Origin: Nemertoderma westbladi
Lineage: Eukaryota; Xenacoelomorpha; Nemertodermatida; Nemertodermatidae
DNA length: 21,446 nt
NCBI GenBank assembly: GCA_032718475.1
Contig: JAUCBJ010007219.1
Span: 1 to 21,446, forward strand
Reading direction: 5' to 3'
The position numbers and the translations under genes are program-made. Positions 1 to 9,623 of this stretch are shown in pieces (within the stretch, counting starts at the first letter, position 1; every line of letters begins with the position of its first letter). The notes beneath the pieces are model-generated. The model made no database searches. It saw nothing but the letters and a program-made list of their open reading frames with translations, and was not told where the DNA came from.

Positions 1-193
1 AGTGGTCAGAAACTAACACGAGACAAAAGATGATACTTAACTTTACCATACTTAGCAGTACACAGATTACATGAATCATTTTATTTTTGACGTTCTCCCG
101 TTAAGAAAAATAAAATGATTCATGTAATCTGTGTACTGCGAAGTACGGCATCGTTAGGTATCATCTTCGCTCTTGTATGAATTTCTGACCACT
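1..193. mobile_element. Foldback MITE with long terminal inverted repeats
   Basis: The first 12 bases (AGTGGTCAGAAA) are the exact reverse complement of 182-193. A perfect 33-bp inverted pair lies inside, 56-88 against 106-138. Both pairs share the same centre of symmetry (coordinates sum to 194), so the whole element folds into one long hairpin with a loop of about 17 nt at 89-105. The outer stem between them is imperfect but still recognisable. No coding sequence is present, so this is a non-autonomous element. The left target duplication lies outside the window, so the superfamily cannot be assigned. An assembly artefact at the contig edge is possible but unlikely, because the arms differ from each other in the outer part. 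Confidence 0.85.
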
Positions 194-589
194 TATATAT
201 ACAACTAGTAAGATAATGAAGAAATTATTAAGGAAATAACACAATGTCAGAGTGAGAACAAAAAAATTAGATATGGTATCAATATATTACCATGAAGATT
301 ACTAGAAGTGATGAATTTTATTAAAAACATTCACTTATATATATATAAATTTGTGATGTGGCATAGTCAACGAAGAAGAGATGGTACGTGTCATAATCAT
401 CGACGAATAAGAAAAGAGATGGAGTGCAACGTGGATGAATGGTTGGTTGTCTGAATAGGAAATACGTGAAAGAATATGAATCATAGGGTTGTGTGTGTAA
501 TAATCAATAATTATTATAATAAAAACGTGCAGTATATAATGTTAGTGGTGGTAGCCTTTCAATATGACACAGATGCTGCGGGATTGGTT
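194..589. other. AT-rich spacer, nothing recognised
   Basis: No supported gene. There are short AT runs such as TATATATATA near 340. The start of the GGTTGG-rich repeat region appears from about 440. Confidence 0.5.
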
Positions 590-875
590 AGGTTGAGTAA
601 CTACTATGCAAATGTTGTTTGTATACGTGTAGCCGGGACGTGGATTGGTGACAGCCGTGGTGGAGTTGGCAATCAATATAATATCTGCTGTAGTTGGTGG
701 CCACGTTGTCGGCATATACAGTATACAGTGGTTGGTTGGTTGGTTGCGTGAATAGGAAATAACTATGGAAATGTTCGTATTCGTGTAGCCGGAAACGTGG
801 CGGATTGGTAGGTTGCTCGGTTGAATGGATTGGTGACAGCCGTGGTAGAGTTGGCGATCGAATCGATATAATAGG
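590..875. repeat. Degenerate direct repeat, about 165-bp offset, two copies
   Basis: A block containing GTGTAGCCGG, then GGATTGGTGACAGCCGTGGT and GAGTTGGC, occurs near 627-675 and again near 784-857. It is preceded in both copies by a similar ACTATG-AAATGTT stretch. A weaker third relative may lie at 960-1080 (GGTGGTAACAGCTGT, GATTGGTTGAAGGCAACGAG). GGTTGG runs join the copies. The short open frames here are by-products of the repeat and show no protein-like features. Confidence 0.55.
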
Positions 876-1411
876 GTAGTGTGGGGCTAGCCACACGATG
901 AGAGGTTTGGGTACGCGAAGATGAATATGCTATGGTTGGTTGATGCAACGACACGAACCAATACGCGCGGGTGGTAACAGCTGTAGGAGTAAGGCGGGCA
1001 TCGCGAGGTTAGGCTACGCGTAGGTGATAGGCAGCGATTGGTTGAAGGCAACGAGGCGAATCAATATTGATGGTGACAGATGGTCATTAAACACCTCGAT
1101 TTAGCACCGGAATTTGGCATTTTTTAATTGCCTCCGAGATGTGGCCCGTAGCCCAGGCTAGGGAGGAGTGAGTGGAGGGCTATGCTTCTCCTACTACTGG
1201 CAATCCTGCAGCACTCGAGCCTATGTTAGAAAGAGTAAAATATAATCTCTATTTATGAGTGATACTTTGTATTGTAAAAAACTTGTACAGAACATACAGT
1301 AATGCCAAACACAGAGGTCCATTTCAGTTTGCCCTTACACGCTTTAACTGTCATTTGTAATTTGTAAACCTACTAAGTTTAAGCTTAAGTTAATTGTGAC
1401 ACTTTTGTTTT
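876..1411. other. Unassigned sequence
   Basis: No gene recognised. The stretch at 1130-1230 is more GC-rich than its surroundings (CCCAGGCTAGGGAGGAGTG and following) and could be a fragment of an old dispersed repeat, but I cannot identify it. Confidence 0.35.
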
Positions 1412-1741
1412 ACAATACTCGTCTCCTTCATTAGCCTCGTTGCGCTCGTCCTGTTTTGACTCATATTTTTCATAAACGCAGACTGACGACCTTTATAACC
1501 ATGCCAAGTCTCGAAACTGTGCGAGTAACTACTGATTTATGGCAGATGGATACTCGTATCCACTGCAAAACTCGTTACGTTCGTCCTGTACAACATGGTC
1601 ACCAAATATATACATTACAACATGCCATTACCAGTACTAAACAAAATGATATATCGTCCAATATGCTATACCATGTGGTTTACGAGTATAGTCAACACAA
1701 TACTCGCTTCCTTCATCATTAGCCTCGTTGCGCTCGTCCTG
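1412..1741. repeat. Direct repeats of a CTCGT-rich motif flanking about 245 bp
   Basis: The segment 1412-1453 (ACAATACTCGTCTCCTTCA, then TTAGCCTCGTTGCGCTCGTC) recurs almost exactly at 1697-1741. A shorter third relative, CTCGTTACGTTCGTCCTG, lies near 1573-1590. These look like repeated short modules within one dispersed element. The open frame spanning them has no recognisable protein content. Confidence 0.5.
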
Positions 1742-4012
1742 AAGGCCTCACGCAAATTATATTTGTAAAATTCCTAAACTTTTACAAACCAACATGTGTA
1801 CCAAGTTTGAATAAATTTCATCGAGGATTGGCGAGTTATTAACGTTTAAATACGCGGATCTACATACACACCGATTGGGTTAGTGGTACCCATATGCTAT
1901 GCATGCTGCTAAGCTCGCTTACTTTCGTGGCTCGCACCATTTCACTATAAATAAGCATCATTCATTTCATTAATTTTATTTTTTTTTATTCTTTTCTCTT
2001 CGCGACAACCTGAATTTATTTTCTGTTTATTTACATTTTACAGTACGAACGTCATAATGTATAACAACCCTACTTTGTGCTTTACTGGTTTTGTTTATAG
2101 TTTGTTTTTACTATGGCGTTCATAGATTGCAATAATTATCGTTCGCTGGAACCCATTTATTATATTTAATAAAGCCACAATATTCTAGAACGTGCTATTT
2201 ATCTAACGAGTAACTGGGTAATAACGGGTTGTCGATACAATCTTGATTGCGTATCTACATGTAAACAATATGTTCCAGAACGTGGACAGTTATCAAATAG
2301 AATAAGTGGCCTCCAACATACGATATACAATTAATAATTAATTAATTAAAGTAATTTGTATTCTTAAATTGTTACTTTTCGCTCCAATATACCCCAAAAT
2401 GGGCAGAAAAAGGGAGTACTTTTTTCACTAGGGATAAAAAGTAACCCACAGGATAGCTTTGATTTTACTTTTTCCCGACGAAAAAATTAAAATATAATAT
2501 TTTTGTTGGAATTTCCTAAATTTTATTACGTGTTGAAAGAGCAACGAAGTAGAAAAAGTTTGCACGTAATTAGAGCAAAATTCATTCACAAACTCAAGTT
2601 ATTACAACTTTAGTGTCTGCGCGGCGTACTCCAAAACGGAACTCATTATCCAATATTGGTTTGGGTTGTTAAGCGGCTCTCTAGTTACGTAATAAATATT
2701 CCAGAACACTAAATTATTTAACATTGAGTAAGGCAGAGTAGTTGAATAGTACAATAATTTAATTCGCAGTAACTGTGGAAGTAATAAAATAAAATACTAC
2801 AGTTCCCATCGCCCTATGTTTTATTATAGAATTAAGCAACGAAAAAGTATCAATTTAAGAATAAAAAAAAATATTACATGGGAAAAAAACATTTTTTTCA
2901 ATATTCTCCAACTCTAACTATTAACTCAATGTAATAATAAATAATTCTTGCAATCTTTGAGCGACAATATCTCAGCTGTTTCTCAACGAAATTCAGACAT
3001 TGTTACATATTAAGAATCCTTGCAACGGAAACTTTCTAATAATATAAATCAATCACGAATAATTTGAAAAGAATGGCCGCGATACGAAGGGCCCAATATC
3101 TCAAAGGACACTTATAGGACCCTAAGCCACCCTATCATAGAAATAAATAAATTTACTTATAATTTTTACTGGGAAAAAGTACACACAGCACAATCATCAG
3201 CATCATATGTGTTGATTTCATCTCGCCTCGTAATTTATTGAAAACAATAATATAAAAAATATAACTAAATATTTGTTACCTCGGTAAAAAATATATCTAT
3301 TAACCATAAAAATTCATGAACCGTTTTTTTGTGTGAGGAAAAGTTAAATTCAAGAAAAGTTACGTATGAAAATCAATTAGCTTTGTTTCCATTATAACTC
3401 CCTTGCAGTCAGCCGGACATATATCGCAACTGTATTGAATCGAAGATCTTGTTAAAAATTTAACTGTCATCTGAGATGTTGTCGATCAGTTGAGAACCAT
3501 TTTTTTACGGAATATAGCCTATTATATATTGAAAATCCATATAAACATTGGTATTCATAAGAAATCAACCAGATTATATTTACACACTATTCATTTTTAA
3601 ATTCAAAAGGATTCAAACTGTAAATAAATCCTAACCGACAATTTTTTGTAAACACCGGACTTAGAAAGCATTTTTAGTGCTTTCTATACAGTCCTACAAT
3701 TAATTTAATTTAATATTTCCTGATAGTTTAACATTGCGACTGGTGACAGTTATATGGCATCACAATAATACGTGATTCTAAGTCAGGCCAGCGGAAGTGG
3801 TAGACCTCTAGAATATAGGGCCGGAACATAATACAGTAGCTGAAACAGTGAGAGGTGCCACGCAAACCGTCACAAATCTAATAAAACAATGAACTACTAA
3901 GAGACTCTGGACTAATAAATCCCAATTCGTGAATATAATATAAAATTTGAATTCTATTGAACATTTGAGCTAATTCTGACTTCTAAGACGCTAATAAACA
4001 ATAATAAAATGT
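1742..4012. other. AT-rich non-coding stretch, no gene recognised
   Basis: I could not support any coding, RNA or mobile feature in these 2.3 kb. A small perfect stem (TAGAAAGCA at 3662-3670 with TGCTTTCTA at 3678-3686, 7-nt loop) is the only clear local structure. It does not match the histone mRNA stem-loop. TAATTAATTAATT runs occur near 2330-2350. Introns or UTR of an undetected gene are possible. Confidence 0.4.
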
Positions 4013-4017
4013 TTATT
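4012..4017 (-). promoter_or_regulatory. AATAAA polyadenylation-type hexamer overlapping the UQCRH stop codon
   Basis: Read on the minus strand, the stop codon TAA lies inside AATAAA. If used, the 3' UTR would be only some 10-30 nt. No poly(A) tract follows in the genomic DNA, so there is no direct sign of retroposition at this end. Confidence 0.4.
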
Positions 4018-4264
4018 TTATATATTTCTTAAATAATTCCTTTGACGCTTTCCCATCCAAGCAATGTTGGTAGTCCATGGCCTCCTGGTTGCAGGTTTCT
4101 TCGGTTTTGGTTCTGGAGCGAACTCTCTCGTTACAGGTCCCCAACTCCCTGTAATAGTTCGAGCAATCTCCGCTCTTTAGTTTCTCTCGAATAACATCTA
4201 ACATATCTACTGTGTCTTCCTCTTCCTCTTCTTCCGCAGGCGCTACTTTCTCATCCTCAGACAT
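4013..4264 (-). CDS. UQCRH: Cytochrome b-c1 complex subunit 6, mitochondrial hinge protein (UQCRH/QCR6), single-exon copy
   Basis: Encodes the acidic hinge subunit of respiratory complex III. It sits on the intermembrane-space side of the inner mitochondrial membrane, next to cytochrome c1, and helps cytochrome c docking. The ATG at 4264 gives 83 residues, close to the usual size of the mature family. ACC precedes this ATG, a good start context. Opening the frame further upstream would need a TTG codon. Visible features are a run of six Glu (residues 11-16), then a helical hairpin with Cys34-x9-Cys44 and Cys58-x9-Cys68, joined by the hallmark CNERVRSRTKTEETC. Known vertebrate proteins have a longer second spacing (C-x13-C), so this copy lacks about one helical turn but has a longer C-terminal tail. 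The frame has no intron, so it may be a retrocopy, but it has no stop or frameshift. The family call is firm; whether this is the active gene is uncertain. Confidence 0.88.
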   Translation of the reverse strand: MSEDEKVAPAEEEEEEDTVDMLDVIREKLKSGDCSNYYRELGTCNERVRSRTKTEETCNQEAMDYQHCLDGKASKELFKKYIK

Positions 4265-4423
4265 GGTTTCAGTTATCAATGACGCACTAGATGCAGTGAT
4301 CGGTATAATAGGCGAATATATTAAGTTATCAAATAAGCGAGAGAGATACGATACAAGTTATCGAATTAAAGTATTGAAGTAGGCCTAGATGCTAGACTAC
4401 CGCTACACCTAGACCAGGCACCA

Positions 4424-4646
4424 GGGATCGTATTCTTAGATCTCACTATCCAGCTATCCAGATCCACAGGCAGACAGGTAGTCAAAAGTCAGACTAGATC
4501 TGTAGATTGCTCGAACTTCGCACAAAATTTAGGTTCAATTTGGTGCCTGTAATCTAGAAATCTGTAAATCTAGTTTTTACTTCCGCTTCCGGTACTAGAA
4601 TTGGAATACTAGCTGACTAGAACTAGGACAGTAGGAATACGGCCCC
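4424..4646. mobile_element. Possible small TIR element (CGTATTC ends)
   Basis: The sequence GGGATCGTATTCTTA at 4424-4438 is a near match to the reverse complement of TAGGAATACGGCCCC at 4632-4646, and the sequence between is rich in CTAGA-type words. No coding potential. The short imperfect termini make this tentative. A perfect 16-bp palindrome, GGCAGCCCGGGCTGCC, directly follows at 4647-4662. Confidence 0.35.
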
Positions 4647-4774
4647 GGCAGCCCGGGCTGCCTGCAGGGAATGTCACGATTGGGGTACGGTACCAAGGTC
4701 AGGAAGGTGAGGGACCTACAAATTCAATACCCAGCTGCCAGGTATAAATTACAGCACCGCTAAGTAACACGAAT

Positions 4775-4906
4775 AGTTCCCAAAAGGCATTCTGGCATTT
4801 TCCAGGTACCTAATTAATTGCAACCAGAGTAAATGCCAAAATGCCAGAGTGCTTTTGGGGAACTGTAGAATGATTCTAACAGTTCCCCAAAGGCACTTTG
4901 GCATTT
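4775..4906. repeat. Three-armed inverted/direct repeat (AGTTCCCCAAAGGCA family)
   Basis: The arm at 4775-4801 (AGTTCCCAAAAGGCATTCT and onward) is inverted at 4838-4864 and appears again in direct orientation at 4881-4906. The first two form a hairpin with a loop of about 36 nt. The third arm can pair with the second as an alternative. This looks like a MITE end cluster or a partly duplicated foldback element. Confidence 0.6.
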
Positions 4907-5059
4907 AGTTGAAATTCATTATTCGCTGAGATCCGGGTAATGAATTTTATCCGTTTTTAGGAACACTTAACTGTAGTATAAGTGTAAAGTGCTGAAGTGT
5001 GTATAATGTAGGCCTACTCATAACATCTGAACATGCAATAATATTTAATTGATATGGTA

Positions 5060-5267
5060 GGCTGGGGTTGTATGGCCATTTTTTCAACATTTTTTAATCC
5101 CACGGGAGCACAGTTACATGAAACCATTATGGCCACCCCTAGGAAGATACCTACACATCTCAGCTATATATTAAACTTTTGAAACCCATGGTAATTTTCG
5201 ATTTCAGGTCCCCAGAGGGGATTTTTTTTAAAAGAAACTGGGGTGGCCAGGCCATACCACCCCAGGG
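5060..5267. mobile_element. Possible MITE with GGCTGGGGT termini
   Basis: GCTGGGGTTGTATGGCC at 5061-5077 pairs, with few mismatches, with GGCCATACCACCCCAGG at 5250-5266. The interior is about 170 bp, non-coding, and ends in G/C-rich palindromic sequence (CCCCAGGGTGGGG). Target duplications are not clear. Confidence 0.45.
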
Positions 5268-5660
5268 TGGGGTGGGGGTTCATTGTAAGTAGGCCTACCG
5301 TACATACATATACGTGGTGTTATTTTGTTTAGGTAGGCCTACTTCACGTTCACATGCCGTAATAATAAAGGAATAAACATAATTTAAATGAATCGAGCGA
5401 CAATATTATTGTAGCTATTTGTAGGTACGGTATATCAGTATATAACAGTCAGACAGTATAGGCTAATACAAATGTTATACCGGTGTAACAGGAAAATATG
5501 CCCCCCCGGGAAATGTGCCCGGGGGGGCATATTTTCCTAGGAAAAAATGCCCCCCCGGGCAAATTTCCCTAGGAAAAAATGCTCCCCCTTAGGAAATTAT
5601 GCCCCCCCCTGAATTATACAATAAACAAAACTTATTACTACTAAAACTTACAAAAATTAT

Positions 5661-5990
5661 ACCAAACAATACAGTCCAGCAGTCACTTTACCAAATGAAG
5701 GAAAGGAGCAGGTTACAGAGGCAGGCCTTTCTAACCAAAACAATAAACGATCATTTAACTAATTGAGGGAAAGGAGCAGGTTACAGAGGCGGGATTTTCT
5801 AACCAAAACAATAAACAGTCACTTTAGAAAATCAGGGAAAGGAGCAGGTTACAGAGACGGGATTTTCTAACCAAAACAATAAACGATAACATTACCAATT
5901 GAGAGAAAGGAGCAGGTTACAGAGGCGGGATTTTCTAACCAAAACAATAAACAATCACTTTACCAAATCAGGGAAAGGAGCAGGTTACAG
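5661..5990. repeat. 68-bp tandem repeat, about 5 copies
   Basis: GAAAGGAGCAGGTTACAG starts at 5701, 5769, 5837, 5905 and 5973, an exact 68-bp period. A partial unit lies on the left and a truncated unit on the right. Each unit also carries TTCTAACCAAAACAATAAAC. Copies differ by scattered substitutions. A 17-20 bp piece of the unit also occurs at 13834-13853 and, inverted, at 19904-19920. Confidence 0.9.
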
Positions 5991-6153
5991 ACTTAAAAAA
6001 GCTTGGAGCTGCTCGGCGCCCACACAACACCCTGACACCACGCACTCGCACTGCTGTTATACCAGTACTTACTACAGTAGCCTACTGACTTTGATACTTC
6101 AGTATGCTGTTCTACATCCCTTACTGCCTTACCTGCTTACCTACCGGCCAGAC

Positions 6154-6732
6154 TGGAATCCATCCACTTTGCGCCGGATTAATCCGGCGCACTTTGCAAT
6201 AAAAGCGCGCCAATGTGGCGCGTGGCGCGCTCGAAAATCGTAAAGCGCGCCGACTTTGGCGCGTGGCGCGCTTGAAAATCGTAAAGCGCGCCGGCTTTCA
6301 GCTTTGGCGCTCCCAAAAATAAAAACCGACGCCGATTTGTTAGTTTACAGGTTTAACAATTATGGATAAGTGCCTTAAAAATAGCATTAGCTGTTTAAAA
6401 ATTTCGGCTCGCTTCGCTCGCCTTTCTTTTTCTGTTATATGGTTCAGTGGTTAGGCTACTGTTGTATACAGATATAGGGCGGCACGTGGCGCTCCCAAAA
6501 ATAAAAACCGGCGCCGATTTGTTAGTTTACAGGTTTAACAATTATGGATAAGTGCCTTAAAAATAGCATTAGCTGTTTAAAAATTTCGTTTAAAAAACTC
6601 TTCAAAATTGTTTCAATGTGTGGCGCGCTTAAAAATTTAGTTGGCGCGGGGTTTCTTCGAAATGGCATCGGCGCGCGGCGCGTATAAAAATTGGTCGGCG
6701 CGCTATCCGGCGCACTTTTTGGATGGATTCCA
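6154..6732. mobile_element. Nested GC-rich TIR element with GCGCGCC modules
   Basis: TGGAATCCATCCA at 6154-6166, followed by CTTTGCGCCGG, is inverted at the right end (CCGGCGCACTTTTTGGATGG running to 6732). The element is 579 bp. A perfect 20-bp palindrome lies just inside the left end at 6171-6190. The flanks on both sides carry a similar CCTACCGGC-CAGAC sequence, so they may be part of a duplicated target or host element. Inside are repeated GGCGCG / CGCGCC words and an internal 102-bp duplication. No coding content is credible. Confidence 0.7.
6305..6588. repeat. 102-bp direct duplication inside the GC-rich element
   Basis: Segments 6305-6406 and 6487-6588 are identical except for one base (GACGCC versus GGCGCC), offset by 182 bp. 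The near identity suggests a recent duplication, or a structural part of the element kept similar by conversion. Confidence 0.9.
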
Positions 6733-6736
6733 TACA

Positions 6737-6840
6737 GGCCTACCGGCAGACCGGTACCGTACTATTCTTCCAACTATTACAAGTTCTGCAGTTGGTAGAT
6801 TAAAAGTGGCTACCAGCAGACCGGTATCGTACCAGTTTTC
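6737..6840. repeat. Short direct repeat (GCAGACCGGTA)
   Basis: CTACCGGCAGACCGGTACCG near 6739-6759 recurs as CTACCAGCAGACCGGTATCG near 6811-6830. A relative (CTACCGGCCAGAC) lies just left of the nested element at 6141-6153. Confidence 0.5.
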
Positions 6841-7217
6841 AGACTTTTGAGGGGGGCTAATTTTCCTGAGGGGAGGCATTATTTCCTAAGGAGAAAATGC
6901 CCCCCCGGGCTAAATTTCCTAGGAAAAATTGCCCGGGGGGACATAATATCCTAGGAAATAATGCCCCGGGGGGGCATATTCTAGGGGGGGCTGATTTCCT
7001 TGTGACACCGGTATTGACAGTTTCATATTATAATCTGGAACGTTTTATAAAAACGTTTTCTTAAAAAAGATTTACATTAGGCCTAAATAGGTATGACCTA
7101 CAATTGCGCGGTGTACCGTTAATTCATTTTATATTTAAACATTGTTCTGATGTTCAATCAGGCTAATACTGTACTATACTAGGTAGTTTGCTTTACTTCT
7201 ATGCAGGGCTGGCAAAG

Positions 7218-7807
7218 TAGGTTTTTACCACCTAGGTTTTTTTAAATCACCTCTGCACCTACTTTTGAAAATTTAATCAAAAATAGGATTTTTAGGTTTT
7301 TTTGGTTAAATGTACTTTAAAATAGGGCTACTTTGCTTTTTGGGACAACTTTGCGCTTGCCCGATATTTTCTTGATCAACATAAACACTGTTTGTCAGCA
7401 ATTAATTAATTAAATAATAATTAATATTTGTACTAACTGTACTACTACTGTATAGAGCATTAATAAGAGATACTAACTGTACTACTACTGTATAGAGCAT
7501 TAATAAGAGATACTAACTGTACTACTACTGTATAGAGCATTAATAAGAGATTCTAACAGTATAGGCCTACATTTTATAGCTGTAGGCTTATAGTGCTAAT
7601 GCTAATTATATGCATGCAATGCATCCTCTATAATCGAATATGTTCAAATCATATTAATTACAGAATTATGAATATCTATATACCATAGGGCCTATACAGT
7701 ATACAGATGATATAACTGTATAATAAAAAACCTTAAAAAACCTAAAAAACCTAAGCAAAAACCTAAACCTATTTTTTTCTTTAAAAAACCTAGGTTTTTT
7801 CCTAGGT
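7218..7807. mobile_element. Foldback element with AGGTTTTTT / AAAAAACCT arms
   Basis: CCTAGGTTTTTTTAAA at 7231-7246 pairs with TTTAAAAAACCTAGG near 7780-7794. Looser pairing of GGTTTTT-rich and AAAAACC-rich sequence extends on both sides (7218-7320 and 7730-7807). The interior is AT-rich and holds a three-unit tandem repeat. No coding sequence. The boundaries are approximate because the arms are low complexity. Confidence 0.45.
7431..7550. repeat. 40-bp tandem repeat, three identical copies
   Basis: Units at 7431-7470, 7471-7510 and 7511-7550 are identical (each begins TACTAACTGTACTACTACTG), followed by a diverged partial unit. The identity points to recent expansion. Confidence 0.95.
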
Positions 7808-8317
7808 AGCACCCCCCAATTTTGGAAATTGACAAAAAAGGTTTTTTATTCTATCTTGTGCCAAATTTAATGGAGATTTCAAATCTGCAAGCAGTCTTTT
7901 TTCAAATTCAAGTTATTACTTGAGAGCTTATAAATGCCCGTATCCCTTATACTGTATACCAAATTTGTTTACATTGTTGGCCTTGTTAATTTCCTTTATA
8001 TTACGCCACCTAGCGAGGTATGGCAATACTGCTTTTTACCGAATGTATATATAGTGCAATTTCAATCATAATTATCAGACTCGGTATTATTTTACTTACG
8101 CTAAGTATGGTTGCTAATAGGCCATACTTTTCAGCACTACAACACTACACTACACTACACTACCGGTACATTTACGCTCATTCGCACTCACGTTTCTGTT
8201 ATTCTACTATTCTGTTTGATATTGTTATTATTATTGCTTTGATTGTGTTATACAATAAACAAACTGCTGAACTGGTTCAACCATCAGAAGAAGGGTTTTC
8301 CTCGATGTTATCCCTCA

Positions 8318-8980
8318 GTTGAAGTTGAAGTTGAAGTTTTTTATTAACATCGTACATAACAATAACATAACATAAACAGCAAACAGCATATTAAAAACCG
8401 GTATATGGAGATTGTCTGTTTTAAAAATAATGCAACCAACATAATATTAAATTATAGTACAGTACAATGTTAGGGATAGCCCCATGAGGTTATACCTCGT
8501 TTCCATGGAGGTCCCTTTAAATTAAACGGAATTAAACAGGAATCACGTGCAGTTTAACATGCAACTAAATAAAATATGGTAGACCATAGTACAGTACCTA
8601 CGTAATTAAAAAAAATATAACAGCAATTCGAAATATGGAAAACACTAAAAAATTAAGTTATAGATATAGCAATATTTATGATGTTCCGACTGACACAAAG
8701 AAATAAAATATGGAAGACATAGTACATAATTTAAAAAAATAAAAAAAAAATAAAAAATATAAGTTCTGGTGCAGATAGAAATATAACAGAGCAAATAATT
8801 AAAATCTGGTAGACCGTAGTTCAGTTAAAAATTTAAAAATATAACAGAAAGAATTTAAAAATAAAGCAGCAAATATGTCATAAAATCGAGTTATGTAAAA
8901 CATAGGCAGTAAATATAGCAATAGTTATGAAGTACAGAGAAACACACACAAGGAATAAAGTATGGTAGACCGTTAGCTTA
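8318..8980 (-). mobile_element. Possible 3' end of a non-LTR retroelement (LINE/SINE-like tail)
   Basis: Read on the minus strand, the segment ends in AATAAAAAAC followed by three CTTCAA hexamers at about 8318-8340. This is the kind of polyadenylation-like signal plus short tandem tail seen at 3' ends of several invertebrate non-LTR elements. The sequence upstream on that strand (8345-8980) is T-rich and consists of diverged direct repeats, such as GGTAGACC(A/G)TAG near 8578, 8809 and 8966, and ATAGCAATA-TTATGA near 8666 and 8915. No reverse transcriptase is present, so this would be a 5'-truncated or SINE-type copy. A degenerate satellite is the alternative. Confidence 0.35.
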
Positions 8981-9623
8981 CAGAGTACTAGAGTAGCAGA
9001 CTGCCGCTACTGGCTGACTGGAGAAAGTCACTGCAACGCCGCAATACTTCAGGTCGGTATCATATTTGCCAGCTGGTTACTGCCATTGACTGGCCCGAAC
9101 TCCGGCATTCAACGCACTGAGTGTGAGTGTCTCCCCCAAGTAACCTTATTGCAGTTGTGCTGTCCGTCCGCATTAGGCCTATACAGATCAGTTAAGCCTA
9201 ATCGTCGTCGATGTTAAGACCCTACAGCCCTTTGCTTTGTGTGAGCGTGTGTCTGTGTGTAACAGTGTGGTAATGTGCCTGCGAATCCGCTAAACAACCC
9301 ACGTAGGGCGCTAGAATCTCTCTAGCACCAACAGAGCTAGTCTGATTTTTGTAAAGCCTTCGAGCAGCACTATATTTTACAATTGTGCGGGGCCCTTTTC
9401 ATAAAAAAGGCTCTCACGGTATAGATATGTATAAAATTGCTAAAACGTTGTTTTACTAGTTATCTATTTAGCAAGCATGAAAAATTTCGTTGAAATTAAT
9501 TAATTTTTGACAAAGTTATTGACGAACTTAGAAAATTGGTATTATCTAAAATAGCGGGAAGGTTTAAATTGTTCCTTAAACTTTAAACACCCATATCTCA
9601 GAACGACGTTTTATCATGAAAAA
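8981..9623. other. Unassigned sequence
   Basis: No gene supported. The start is moderately GC-rich (9000-9180). It then becomes AT-rich, with motifs (GGGGCCCTTTTCATAAAAAA near 9390) that resemble the palindrome downstream and may belong to the same element family. Confidence 0.35.

Larger units (their letters stand above)
5480..7011. mobile_element. Composite non-autonomous DNA element with C7/G7 palindromic ends
   Basis: The left terminus CCGGTGTAACAGGAAAATA, followed by C-runs, is an imperfect inverted copy of the right terminus (GGGGGGGCTGATTTCCTTG followed by TGACACCGG). Both ends are flanked by TA (5478-5479 and 7012-7013), as expected for a TA target duplication. Subterminal regions on both sides (5490-5615 and 6845-6990) are built from palindromic modules combining CCTAGGAAAAAATGC with C7-G3 or G7 runs. 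The interior contains a 68-bp tandem array and a nested GC-rich element. No transposase is encoded, and the open frames inside are repeat by-products. Because the ACCGGT terminus is palindromic, the exact boundary is ambiguous by one or two bases. Confidence 0.65.

Noticed and set aside
476-954. Open frames of 63-102 codons on both strands
   Set aside because: They overlap one another, lie in degenerate GGTTGG-rich repeats and show no domain or signal features.
1456-1722. 88-codon open frame, plus strand
   Set aside because: It runs through repeated CTCGT-type modules and shows no recognisable protein content.
3662-3686. Possible histone-type 3' stem-loop
   Set aside because: It has a 9-bp stem and 7-nt loop with a sequence unlike the histone consensus, and no histone gene is nearby.
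4264-4279. Longer UQCRH N-terminus
   Set aside because: The upstream in-frame codon is TTG. The ATG at 4264 has a better context and a family-like start.
5899-6243. 114-codon open frame, plus strand
   Set aside because: It starts inside the 68-bp tandem array and ends inside the GC-rich TIR element, so it is a repeat by-product.
8020-8322. 100-codon hydrophobic open frame, plus strand
   Set aside because: It looks membrane-like only because it is T-rich DNA. It includes a CACTA microsatellite and ends in the GTTGAA tail repeat.
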